A DNA stretch of 64,000 nucleotides from Chitinophaga sp. 180180018-3 (lineage in GTDB: Bacteria; Bacteroidota; Bacteroidia; Chitinophagales; Chitinophagaceae): positions 1,426,001-1,490,000 of the forward strand of contig NZ_CP140772.1 in assembly GCF_037893185.1 (NCBI RefSeq), read 5' to 3'. Within the stretch, counting starts at the first letter, position 1. Each line of letters starts with the position of its first letter. Below are positions 9,273 to 17,949 of the stretch, piece by piece. Position numbers and translations under genes: made by a program. The notes under the pieces are model-generated. The model searched no databases. It saw only the letters and a list, made by a program, of their open reading frames with translations, and was not told where the DNA came from.

Positions 9273-9737
9273 CCAGCCTGCCTTCTGCCTTCATTGTAAA
9301 AAATTTACCTCCCCCGTCGTAACCTACAAATGATCAGAAGGAGGACGTAAGATCGTCGTTGCCCTTTCTTTCTTCCATAACCATAGAAGTAGAGGATTTT
9401 GCTACCTGTTCTGTTTAGCTTTTCTCCGATATTCACAGGTTAACTGTTTTGTGGTTAATGAAGAAATGGCTCAATGAATGTGCCATGCCAAAGAACGAAA
9501 GATTATCAGCGATATGTTCTATGCATAAGCGGTAGAATCTGGGAAAAGGGGAGCAAAAGAAACTTTTGAAATATTTCTCTGTAATGCTTTTCAATTGTGA
9601 TATTTCGGTGTTTGCATGCTGCATGGAGTTCTGCTATCGGTCGTGGCGATTCATCATTTTTTTCACCGGTCTTAAAAGATCATCTAAATTTTAACTGCTG
9701 ATGAAAAGGAAGTATTATTGATCGGCTGTTATCTGGT
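9273..9737. other. Spacer upstream of mobilization genes, no gene seen
   Basis: Only an unconvincing 63-codon minus-strand frame (9433-9624) is present, with no family resemblance or ribosome-binding site. The left end of the mobilizable element probably lies here, but no repeat marking it could be identified by eye. Confidence 0.4.
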
Positions 9738-9824
9738 AGCCAGCTATGTTTTGGTAAAACCAAAACGGCTGGCTCACCTCATGCTATCGCATTCGGTGAG
9801 GAATTTTTTTCACGCTATCGCATT
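9738..9824 (+). other. Candidate oriT of the mobilizable element
   Basis: Immediately before mobC is a two-part hairpin: agccag (9738-9743) with ctggct (9769-9774), and inside it gttttgg (9748-9754) with ccaaaac (9760-9766). It is followed by ctcacc/ggtgag (9773-9778, 9795-9800) and by an exact 11-base direct repeat gctatcgcatt at 9783-9793 and 9814-9824. Hairpins plus short direct repeats next to mobC are typical of transfer origins. The nick site was not identified. Confidence 0.5.
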
Positions 9825-9847
9825 TAAAAAATAAAGAGGAGGTTGAT

Positions 9848-10228
9848 ATGGAGCAGCAGAATGCACCAACGAAGAAAAAGGGAGGCCGCCCCAAAAAAAC
9901 TGTAAAGAAAGACCAAATATTAGCCGTTAAATGCAGCCTGTACGAAAGGCGCATTATAGAAGCAAGAGCGAAAAGTGCTAATCTTTCCGTTTCAGAATAT
10001 TTGCGGGAAATAGCCATGACCGGAAAAATTGACAGGCAGGAAAAAGCATTGCCGAAAGAAGTTTTAGAACTAACTGGCACACTCAATCATGCAGCAGCAA
10101 ACCTGAATCAGATCGCCAAGAAGAGGAACAGCATGGAAGAATTAAGCCCGCTTGAACGTGCCAATCTGAAAGTACAATCCAGAGAATTAAAAACATTAAC
10201 ATCAAAAATTAAAAACTATTTCCAATGA
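9848..10228 (+). CDS. mobC: MobC-family relaxosome protein (ribbon-helix-helix)
   Basis: 126 residues, full length for the Bacteroidota MobC/BfmA-partner family. A basic N-terminal tail (KKKGGRPKKT) is followed by a ribbon-helix-helix segment, ILAVKCSLYERRIIEARAKS..LSVSEYLRE, and the diagnostic LNQIAKK near residue 96. In this family MobC binds oriT and helps the relaxase nick DNA. A good AGGAGG precedes the ATG. Its stop overlaps the relaxase start (ATGA at 10225-10228), the usual coupling. The gene is intact although its relaxase partner is broken. Confidence 0.85.
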   Translation: MEQQNAPTKKKGGRPKKTVKKDQILAVKCSLYERRIIEARAKSANLSVSEYLREIAMTGKIDRQEKALPKEVLELTGTLNHAAANLNQIAKKRNSMEELSPLERANLKVQSRELKTLTSKIKNYFQ

Positions 10229-11229
10229 TTGGTTGTGTAGGCACAGGAAGTCCCTTTTTTGAATGTATCCGTTATTGTTTGCAGGATAAAAAGGAATTGT
10301 CCGAAAAAAGAAGGAGGAACTTTCTCTAAAAGACAATCTCCAACACAAAAAACGGGCTGAAGTTTTGAGCTACAACAAATGCTTTGGGAATTTAAAAGAA
10401 CTCTCCGGACAATTTATTGATGTTGCCAAACTTAGCAAACGGGTAGAAAAGCCGGTATTTCATTTTTCCTTACGCCTGGCTCCCGGCGAAATACTTACTA
10501 ATAATCAGCTTATGGAAGTTGGTCAGGAATGCGCTAAAGAATTCGGTGTATCAGAGAAGCAATATACATGCGTATTGCACAAAGATACTAGTGAACCGCA
10601 TATACACATTGTCGCCAACCGGGTTGGATTTAATGGGAAAGTAATCAGCGATATCAACAACTATAAGAGAATGGCAGCCTTTTGCCGAAGGCTTGAAAAA
10701 CAATATAATCTAAAGGAAGTTTTAAGCCCCGTGCCTTTTTATCACCCCGTGAAAGACAACTACCTAGGCAAGATGTCCGGAAGGAAAAACTAAAAACAGA
10801 TATTCGGGAGACATTAAAATGGGTATGCTCTTACTTAGAATTTGAGAGTAGAACGCAGGCATTGGGATATAAGGTAGTTAAAGGTCGGGGTATTTCTTTT
10901 ATAGATAATAAAAAGATAAATTTAAAGGAAGTGAGGTTGATTTTTCATTACCAAAAATTGAGAAAATCCTCAGCATAAAGGAAGATTTAAAGGAAAAACA
11001 GGCACAACAAAAAGTATCTGAATCCATTGCTTTAGATAGGGTAACGAAACGACAAAGTCTTGCTGTATCCATAAAGTTTTTTCGTGAAATATTACCAGAT
11101 GCTCCTTCAGTACCTATAATTAAAGACCTTCAAAGTCTTTTAGAGCAGCTTCTTCAACCTGAAATTATGCCAAACTACTTGCCCTTTGAATTAACGGAAG
11201 AAGGATTTAAAAAGAGAAAAAAAGCATAA
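10225..11229 (+). pseudogene. MobB/BfmA-type relaxase, broken by three frameshifts
   Basis: Translation starts at the ATG at 10225 (MIGCVGTGSPFFECIRYCL, a canonical relaxase start) but hits a stop near 10324. The family sequence continues in another frame from about 10308 (KEELSLKDNLQHKKRAEVL) to 10793, and includes the catalytic-metal motif HKDTSEPHIHIVANR. A second shift near 10780-10790, in a run of A, moves the frame into EKLKTDIRETLKWVCSYLE. A third near 10922-10930 leads to the C-terminal part, which ends KKRKKA with a stop at 11227. All parts align in order with a normal ~330-residue relaxase. The enzyme would nick oriT in a mobilizable element; this copy should be inactive unless the shifts are sequencing errors in A-runs. 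Confidence 0.82.
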
Positions 11230-11494
11230 GAATAGAGAAATGCATCACTAAGTACTAATCTTATAAAGGTCATCAGAAAGCAAAAAAATAGCTATTTAAT
11301 AAGACTGAACTATCTGCCATCTTTTAAAAAGGGAATAGCGAGTCAGATTTTATTGACCCATTCTTTTCAAAAGAAAACAGGGGCGGAAATATAAAAGAAA
11401 GAGAATATAAGTAATTTCCTATTTCAAGAAGGATAAGCAATTAGTTTTAGTTAAATTCGCTAATAGCATTGTAAACCAAATATCTACTTTACTT

Positions 11495-13453
11495 ATGAGT
11501 GGACCAATAAGGCATGAGTCACATATTTTAGAAAATAAATCCAGAAAATTCTTCCAAAAATCTATTCCCGATGAATGGGTGGTTAATTCTCCAGATAACG
11601 ATTATGGAATAGACTTTAATGTTGAAATATCTGTAAATAACCGAATGACAGGTCTGAATTTTTCTGTTCAACTTAAAAGTACTGGTGCTTCAAAGAAGGA
11701 AAACACTATTTCTGCTACATTGAAGCATTCAACAGTAAGCTACTATTTTTCAAGGCTTGAGCCTGTAATGATCATTATATACGATTTAGAAGATGATGAG
11801 GCATACTGGTCCTGGATACACGAATTGAATATTGATTTAACGAAATCCAATGAAACATATACTGCGTCTATCTCAAAAAATAAAAGAATTAGTGCAATTG
11901 ATTGGGATGATATTATAAATTTCATACAAGAAATATTCAATAGAAGATCGTTCATTGAATATTTAGATATAAAAACCTTATCTGCTACACAAATAGCTGC
12001 TTGGAAGGCGTTTTATTCAGGGGCATATGAACAAGCCATTTTTTTGTTTAAACAGTTGCAAAAGGAGGAAGATGATGTTAACATAACACAGGCAATTGCC
12101 TGGAGCCATTATTTAATTCACAATTATAAGGAAGCCTTACTCACAATAAATCGTTTATTAAACCTCGTTCAAACTGATTACATTCTACAAGTAAAAGCAT
12201 GTATATTGACTGAATTTGGCATTCGGACAGGCGACAAAGGAATGATCCTATCAGGTAAAATGATATTTGAAAAATATATAAGTTCAAACTCTGATGCACT
12301 TCAATTGTATAACTATGCCAATGCTTTAGGTTCTCTTGGAGATGATACTAGGGCCGCTGAGTATTATAATTTAAGCTTAAGCAAGAATCCCAATAGTGCC
12401 GAGTGTTGGAAAAATTTAGGTAGTATATATTGGAATTTGGGACAACATGATGATGAAATAAAGTGTTATGATAATGCCTTAGCGATAAACCCTACCCTTA
12501 GAGAAGCATTGTTTAGCAAGGGAGTCACTTTATCTAAGGTTTATGGCAAGCATGAAGAAGCCTTAAATCTTTTTTCAAGCTTAATAAAAAATGAAGAAAC
12601 CCTCTTGAATGGATTCCCTAAAGGCTACTATTGGATAGCTTATGTATTCGAGAAAGTTGGGAATATAATTGAATCTCTTAAATGGATTAATAAAGGTTTA
12701 GATTTTATCCCGACTGAAATATCACTATTAAATTTAAAATCAAATTTAGTAGTCCAGCATTTCCAAGACTATCCAAGCTTGAAAGATGAAGCCATAGCGT
12801 TCTTAAAATATAGGATTGATTTACAAAACGATTCACTTAGCATATACCACTATATAAAAATACGTCAGCTTAATGAACATGAATCATTCAGCCTTATCAA
12901 AGAAAGATTTCCAGCTATCATTAAAGTTAGTATAGAAGAATATCAGGATCTTGGGTTTAGTGCAAATGATCTTTTAGACGGATTGATAAATATGAATGCG
13001 TTTCTAGAATTTAGTGGGAAGTATCCATCAGATAGATATATTAATCATCTTATTAACAAACACTATTCGGTAGAAGCCATGTTTTGGAACTGTTTAGAAA
13101 TCATACGTTTAATATCATTTACGAAGATTATTGATTCCGATAAAAACGGTGATTTTGTACTTAATATCCCTAGATGCTGTGACGTATTTAGTAATTCATA
13201 TCCGTACTTGTTGGATGTTTTAATACCAAGTAACAGCTTTCCAAATGATGTGGCTAAGGAGATATTAGTTTTCATTATGGAAAATTATCCGGTGGTTGCG
13301 TATCGAGAAATTGGTGCTCAAATCGGACACGTAGGAAGTAGACTATCTTTAGATGTCACAGACCAGGAATCCAACCTAACTGAAGAATGGACTGAAGAAT
13401 TTGAAGATAAAATTTTCTTTGTTGCCAATGAAATATTACAAATTAAGAACTAA
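11495..13453 (+). CDS. DUF4365 nuclease-like domain fused to TPR repeats
   Basis: 652 residues, AT-rich. Residues 1-150 match DUF4365 (PF14280). The family is thought to have a PD-(D/E)xK nuclease-like fold; here RHESHILENKSRKFFQ is followed by D40 in YGIDFNVE and QLKS at about 59-62, the expected acidic and Q-x-K positions. Residues about 165-430 are tetratricopeptide repeats (for example SLGDDTRAAEYYNLSLSKNP and NLGQHDDEIKCYDNALAINP). The last ~200 residues are unrecognised. DUF4365 proteins recur in defence islands, and TPRs usually sense a partner. The next gene starts 13 bases downstream. The role as a phage-triggered nuclease is an inference. Confidence 0.75.
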   Translation: MSGPIRHESHILENKSRKFFQKSIPDEWVVNSPDNDYGIDFNVEISVNNRMTGLNFSVQLKSTGASKKENTISATLKHSTVSYYFSRLEPVMIIIYDLEDDEAYWSWIHELNIDLTKSNETYTASISKNKRISAIDWDDIINFIQEIFNRRSFIEYLDIKTLSATQIAAWKAFYSGAYEQAIFLFKQLQKEEDDVNITQAIAWSHYLIHNYKEALLTINRLLNLVQTDYILQVKACILTEFGIRTGDKGMILSGKMIFEKYISSNSDALQLYNYANALGSLGDDTRAAEYYNLSLSKNPNSAECWKNLGSIYWNLGQHDDEIKCYDNALAINPTLREALFSKGVTLSKVYGKHEEALNLFSSLIKNEETLLNGFPKGYYWIAYVFEKVGNIIESLKWINKGLDFIPTEISLLNLKSNLVVQHFQDYPSLKDEAIAFLKYRIDLQNDSLSIYHYIKIRQLNEHESFSLIKERFPAIIKVSIEEYQDLGFSANDLLDGLINMNAFLEFSGKYPSDRYINHLINKHYSVEAMFWNCLEIIRLISFTKIIDSDKNGDFVLNIPRCCDVFSNSYPYLLDVLIPSNSFPNDVAKEILVFIMENYPVVAYREIGAQIGHVGSRLSLDVTDQESNLTEEWTEEFEDKIFFVANEILQIKN

Positions 13454-13466
13454 AAAATGACACCTC

Positions 13467-14351
13467 ATGCTCGATCCTAATGCAAATGCCGTAGGCGGCC
13501 TTAAAATTGGCTACAGTAGGGGAATGCCTACATATTTGGCACCCAATCTATTTACTCATAAGAAGCAAGAAGAGTATTTTGTTACAAACCTATATGCACA
13601 AGCTTTGATCTATAATAATTTTCATGTTACTGGTGTTTTGGTTTGTGATGACGATAGTAATAAAGGTGCTGATGCGATTATCAAGACTTTAGGTTCCCCT
13701 GATATAACGGTGCAAATAACTAGATTCACATTGACAAACTATTTATTACGAAGAAAATCTGCGGAAAAAAGGGTTGATTACATAATTTCGAAAATACTTC
13801 AACTAGGATCGTTTGAAGTGCCTGTTAACGTTATTATCTATCCAATTGAAATGTACACAGCCTTACCAATAAATAAACAGAAGAATGACAATATTCTCGC
13901 TGAAAGAATACACGCACTTATAAATGAAAATATTGATAAACTGAGCTTAAGAGACGGAAGTTTTATAAATCACTCAATTCCCCCAAAAGATGATCCACTA
14001 AGCCATATAACGCATCATATTTCATTGCAAAGTATACCAGAAGGATTCCACTCAAATTATTTTGGAAGAGATAAATTGTATATTAACTATGATTTTGATA
14101 ATATCTATTTTACACAGGAAGATATTGATTTGGAATCAAATAGTATTTTTGAAAAGAAAAATAATGGAACTTCATCCGTATTATTAATCTGGGCAGATTT
14201 CTATGAGATACTTTACACCCCAGATAGAATTGTAGCTAGTTTAACGAAGAAATTCATAGAATCATCATTCGAACAGATATTCTTCTTGTCGTTTTATACG
14301 AAAAAGCCTCACTTTATGGAAAATCCGGTACATATTTCCCAAATAAAGTGA
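13467..14351 (+). CDS. Hypothetical protein, possible PD-(D/E)xK nuclease fold
   Basis: 294 residues, 13 bases after the DUF4365-TPR gene and likely co-transcribed. I do not recognise a named family. An N-terminal arrangement of E35/E36 (KKQEEYFVTNL), D69 (KGADAIIKTL) and VQITR (82-86) has the spacing of a restriction-endonuclease-like core with Q-x-T in place of E-x-K; this is weak and judged by eye. The rest is alpha/beta without membrane segments. A tryptophan-rich ILIWADFYEIL-like strand near residue 245 looks structural. Its tight linkage suggests that it acts with the DUF4365-TPR protein, perhaps as a second subunit. Confidence 0.55.
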   Translation: MLDPNANAVGGLKIGYSRGMPTYLAPNLFTHKKQEEYFVTNLYAQALIYNNFHVTGVLVCDDDSNKGADAIIKTLGSPDITVQITRFTLTNYLLRRKSAEKRVDYIISKILQLGSFEVPVNVIIYPIEMYTALPINKQKNDNILAERIHALINENIDKLSLRDGSFINHSIPPKDDPLSHITHHISLQSIPEGFHSNYFGRDKLYINYDFDNIYFTQEDIDLESNSIFEKKNNGTSSVLLIWADFYEILYTPDRIVASLTKKFIESSFEQIFFLSFYTKKPHFMENPVHISQIK

Positions 14352-14603
14352 GTAGTCATAAATTTCCAGCCAAGATAAAAACAAGAAACTAATGAAAATT
14401 GGATAGCGAATTATTCTGAGCTTGTGATAAAGTAGTAACGATTTCTTTTGTAGTGACTAATTCACTCAGGTGATTTAATAAATATTTTTAAAAAAAGCAA
14501 TGCAAGTAGATAATTTAGATATTCAAGGGGCATTCAACTTTTATCGAAATTCTCTTTTTCAATTTCTAACGATATCAAATTTTGGGCATCATTTTTAGAC
14601 AAA

Positions 14604-15320
14604 ATGATCGAAGAATATATTACAGAAAGTGTAGGAGAATGTGAAAGAATATTTGAATCTCTTTTTAATGTTTACGATTTGCAAAGTGATGCTCCTTGTG
14701 GATCTTTAAAAATTTACAGGAAATCTTTTAAAGTAGAATCAAAGAATCTGCAAATATATAAGATGAATTTTTTTTGCTGGTTAATGAATTTTTCAATAAT
14801 TAAAGCCTATAATTCATGTGAACTTCTATTGTTACGCAGCATTCAATTAGCCTATTTTCCTGCTTTGGGAAATCCTTTGGGAAACAGAAAGAATATGAAA
14901 ATAATTCAGGATAGGATAAAGGGTTCTGTGGAAAATGCGGATACGACAAATAATAGATATATTATCGAATTTTTAAAAGTGAAATCTGAAGAGTTTAGTG
15001 CGTTCGTGAGTCAAATAGTAAGGGTTGATTTGAAAACAAATTGGTCTGGATTTTTTGAAATGATTTCAATTTTAAGAAATGTTATAGCTCACCACGGGAC
15101 AATCGTAAATATTGACACCCTTAATCAAATAAAGATGAATGCGAAGGATGTTTTTGAAAGGCACTTTAGTTTAATAGCAGATAAAGCTGGTTTTAAACTT
15201 CTTCACCCTAAGTTTGGAGAATCCTTTTCAAATTTTCTTAACTTGATAAATGATTTTTCTTTGAATACAGCTAAATTTATTTTTAATGAGAATGATCTAT
15301 CATTTTTGGATCTGAATTAG
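14604..15320 (+). CDS. HEPN-like protein (R-x4-H motif)
   Basis: 238 residues, largely helical. Near residue 158 the sequence ILRNVIAHHG contains R158-N-V-I-A-H163, the R-x4-H signature of HEPN ribonuclease-type domains, in the expected position at the start of a helix. HEPN proteins commonly cleave RNA in toxin-antitoxin and abortive-infection systems. A weak start may lie further upstream: an ATG at 14500 opens MQVDNLDIQGAF... in another frame, and the two would join by one frameshift near 14560, giving ~270 residues. Codon use and AT content match the two genes upstream. The gene runs convergently with the caspase gene. Confidence 0.6.
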   Translation: MIEEYITESVGECERIFESLFNVYDLQSDAPCGSLKIYRKSFKVESKNLQIYKMNFFCWLMNFSIIKAYNSCELLLLRSIQLAYFPALGNPLGNRKNMKIIQDRIKGSVENADTTNNRYIIEFLKVKSEEFSAFVSQIVRVDLKTNWSGFFEMISILRNVIAHHGTIVNIDTLNQIKMNAKDVFERHFSLIADKAGFKLLHPKFGESFSNFLNLINDFSLNTAKFIFNENDLSFLDLN

Positions 15321-15492
15321 AAATGAGAGCGGCGATATCCTATAATAAATCTCTGGTAGTAAGAAGTTTATTTTATTGAAACTTTTCACTAACTACATTT
15401 CCTGATCATCTCGAAATTTTACTATTTTATGGAACTGATCTGCCAGAAAACAGCATAGTCTGTAAATTAAGCTTAATGTAACTTTCTCGTGC

Positions 15493-17001
15493 TTATTCGC
15501 CTAAGAATTTTATTTTATGAGAACTAATCATTTTAAGATCTTCCATGGATTTATCTATGAGTGCTAAACTACGCAAAGGGCTATAATGTGTAATTATTAG
15601 TTCATTTTCTTCTGTATTAATTGTAATAGATGTTGCTCTATCTGTGAGATACTCTACAGTTCCCTTAGCTCGCCGGTCTTTGACACTACCGCCATACTGT
15701 TCCGCTAAATTTTCAAATTGATTAAGTACGTCTGAAAATTTAATATCTCCAATTATTGGAATTATTAATTCATCAAGGTACATGTCAAATATTGAGTCAA
15801 AATTGTTAGGCAGCCTTTTTCTTGGGACTCTAAGCTCTAATTGACGAGTCATTTTGGCTTTTGACAGATCGTCTTCATCTAAATCTATATCCAAATAGTA
15901 ACGAAAATACTCACATTTAATATACCCTCCGTCAATGGAAGCATTTTGATCAATTTCAGCGCCGCGTAAATTCAATATCTTTTTTGCACCATCATAAACT
16001 GATTGAATATCATTTTCAACATCCTTTGCAAATAGTTCTTGTACGAATTTAATCGATGTAGCATTTTTCCATTTTGGAACAGAATGTCCTTTTCGAAAAC
16101 CAGGCGCATCCTTTATCCTTTCACTGTCGATTTTTCGAAATATTGCCTTAGAATAGTTTAATCTAAGATCAGGTAAACTGCTGTCAAATGCAGTGATATC
16201 CTTTGAAAGTTTTCGGATTAGAAAATTGTTCTTAGCATGAATTTTTGCATATGGGCGCTGCGTACTACGAATATCGGTTTCCTTAGTTATATATGCGGGA
16301 ACTGCATGGCTAAGATAATTCTGTAACGAAGCATCAGTAATGAAAAAATCATTGATTATCGCAGCATCCTCCTTTCCAGAAAGGGCCTGCGTCAAATGCC
16401 AAGTCCAAATGCCGTGCTTGAGAATATCACATGAATGAGATTTTTGGCCAGGAGAACAAGACATGAATACAGCATGATAATCATCTGGTTGAATAAAGTG
16501 CTCAAACTCATGAGGGGCCAAATCTGAAAGTACATCGCGAGCTCCAAAAGAATCTTTTAACTCAGATGAGCAGCAATCCAAGAATATTAGGCTCTTTTTG
16601 CAATCACTTTTTGATAGAGGGGTAAACAAAATCTCGTCTAAAGAAACACACGTTCCACTAAGATTAGACGGATGTGAATCCCAGCACGTGAGTTTATTAT
16701 CCCCATCCTTATAAAACCCATGTCCAGCATAGTAAAAAACAAGCTGATATTCTGAAGTCAGATTCATAATCTCATAAGGAATATCATTCTCAAGGGCAGA
16801 TTTTACCGCATCGTGATCAAGCAGAAGTTTTATTTCACTTTCCAGATAGCCGAAATCATCGATCAAAATTTGCTTAAATCGTTCAGCATCATTTCTGGCA
16901 TATTTAACCGGGTTAATACTTGTAATACCTTTTCGATAATTTTCAATTGCGATTATAATTGCAAGTTTCTTGTGAGTAATTAATTCCCTAGGATCTGACA
17001 T
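15493..17001 (-). CDS. Caspase-like protease (peptidase C14 family)
   Basis: 502 residues from the ATG at 17001. An 11-codon longer start at 17034 exists, but a -7 box at 17023-17030 lies inside that extension, which favours 17001. The N-terminal ~240 residues are a caspase/metacaspase fold: KKLAIIIAIENYRKG (first strand), the catalytic histidine H94 in FYYAGHGFY, and the catalytic cysteine in IFLDCCSSE (C143/C144). The C-terminal ~250 residues are unrecognised and could be the sensor. Bacterial caspase-like proteases are known effectors of antiphage suicide. It is transcribed toward the HEPN-like gene and its own promoter would let it act independently. Confidence 0.85.
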   Translation of the reverse strand: MSDPRELITHKKLAIIIAIENYRKGITSINPVKYARNDAERFKQILIDDFGYLESEIKLLLDHDAVKSALENDIPYEIMNLTSEYQLVFYYAGHGFYKDGDNKLTCWDSHPSNLSGTCVSLDEILFTPLSKSDCKKSLIFLDCCSSELKDSFGARDVLSDLAPHEFEHFIQPDDYHAVFMSCSPGQKSHSCDILKHGIWTWHLTQALSGKEDAAIINDFFITDASLQNYLSHAVPAYITKETDIRSTQRPYAKIHAKNNFLIRKLSKDITAFDSSLPDLRLNYSKAIFRKIDSERIKDAPGFRKGHSVPKWKNATSIKFVQELFAKDVENDIQSVYDGAKKILNLRGAEIDQNASIDGGYIKCEYFRYYLDIDLDEDDLSKAKMTRQLELRVPRKRLPNNFDSIFDMYLDELIIPIIGDIKFSDVLNQFENLAEQYGGSVKDRRAKGTVEYLTDRATSITINTEENELIITHYSPLRSLALIDKSMEDLKMISSHKIKFLGE

Positions 17002-17022
17002 ATAATCGATTTGAGGTTGATA

Positions 17023-17030
17023 CAAATTTA
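17023..17030 (-). promoter_or_regulatory. -7 box for the caspase gene
   Basis: The minus strand reads TAAATTTG, matching TAnnTTTG, 22 bases before the preferred ATG at 17001. It decides the start choice for the caspase gene. Confidence 0.5.
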
Positions 17031-17255
17031 TCACTGCGCTGTTTAAGCATTTCTTCTAGCCAATGACGTAATCATCATTAACTCACCCAATAGTTGAAAC
17101 AACCGGTTCTATAAAATCCAGTAGGTTTCTGGTCTTTATTGACGTCTATCATAATGAGTTTCAGCAGACCATAATAAATCTGTAGGATGTAGGTCTTCAC
17201 TGAGCTTAAAAAGACAAGAATCTCCGATTTCGGTAGCTTTTGAATGCAAAGGTAA

Positions 17256-17696
17256 CTTCATATCAAAGGCAAAGCAAGAAAATTGTTACTGACGGAGGAA
17301 ATAGATGCCGCTGACTATAAAGCAATCAAAACTGAGAGCGAAAGAAAAATTATTCTGCTGGAAGCTAAACTCATGGATGCTACCTAAAAGACAAATAATA
17401 TAGAATCCCTGTTGGACAAAGCCGTAAAATCCCTTGTAACCCTTGACCAGCCTTATAAAGATGGAGATGTGAAGAAGAAGCGGCAAATTATTGGTTCGAT
17501 TTTTCCCGAAAAACTCGTTTTTGATGGAATCAATTATCGAACCGCCCGACTTAATGAAGCCGTCAAGCTAATATATACGCTGGACGCGGGTTTTCCAGAA
17601 AATAAAAATGGACAAACCGAGATGAATTTCGATTTGTCCACTTTAGTGCCCAGAACTGGATTCTTTACAGTCTGGTTTTCAATATCTTACAAGTAA
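17256..17696 (+). pseudogene. C-terminal remnant of a Bacteroidota serine recombinase
   Basis: In one frame the DNA reads KARKLLLTEEIDAADYKAI and on through a stop at 17385-17387 into TNNIESLLDKAVKSL, YKDGDVKKKRQIIGSIFPE and KNGQTEMNFDLSTLVPRTG. This is the coiled-coil tail of the large serine recombinases carried by Bacteroidota mobile elements. The catalytic resolvase domain and zinc ribbon are absent, and an in-frame stop interrupts the tail, so no recombinase is made. It lies at the far end of the broken mobilizable element and probably marks its right boundary. The cargo genes sit between it and the relaxase. Confidence 0.8.
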
Positions 17697-17949
17697 AGTG
17701 TGTCAAAATTGTGTCGTGATATAAAAGAACATCGTTTTTAAACGTTTATGCGCTCTTTCTCCCTGTCGGCAGCAAATTAAGAAAAAATTTTGAGTAGGCA
17801 GATCCATTTTCCTTATTGATTATCCCTGTATTCATTGATATCAGATATACACACATGTTAATGATAGGTATATAAAAAATTTTCTTATGTATTTTCAGTT
17901 AACTATTTTATTTATTCGTATATTTTAACCGGTTTTCCTCAATATATCT

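Noticed and set aside
9433..9624. 63-codon minus-strand frame in the spacer before the mobilization genes
   Set aside because: No motif, no start context; better explained as chance in AT-rich DNA.
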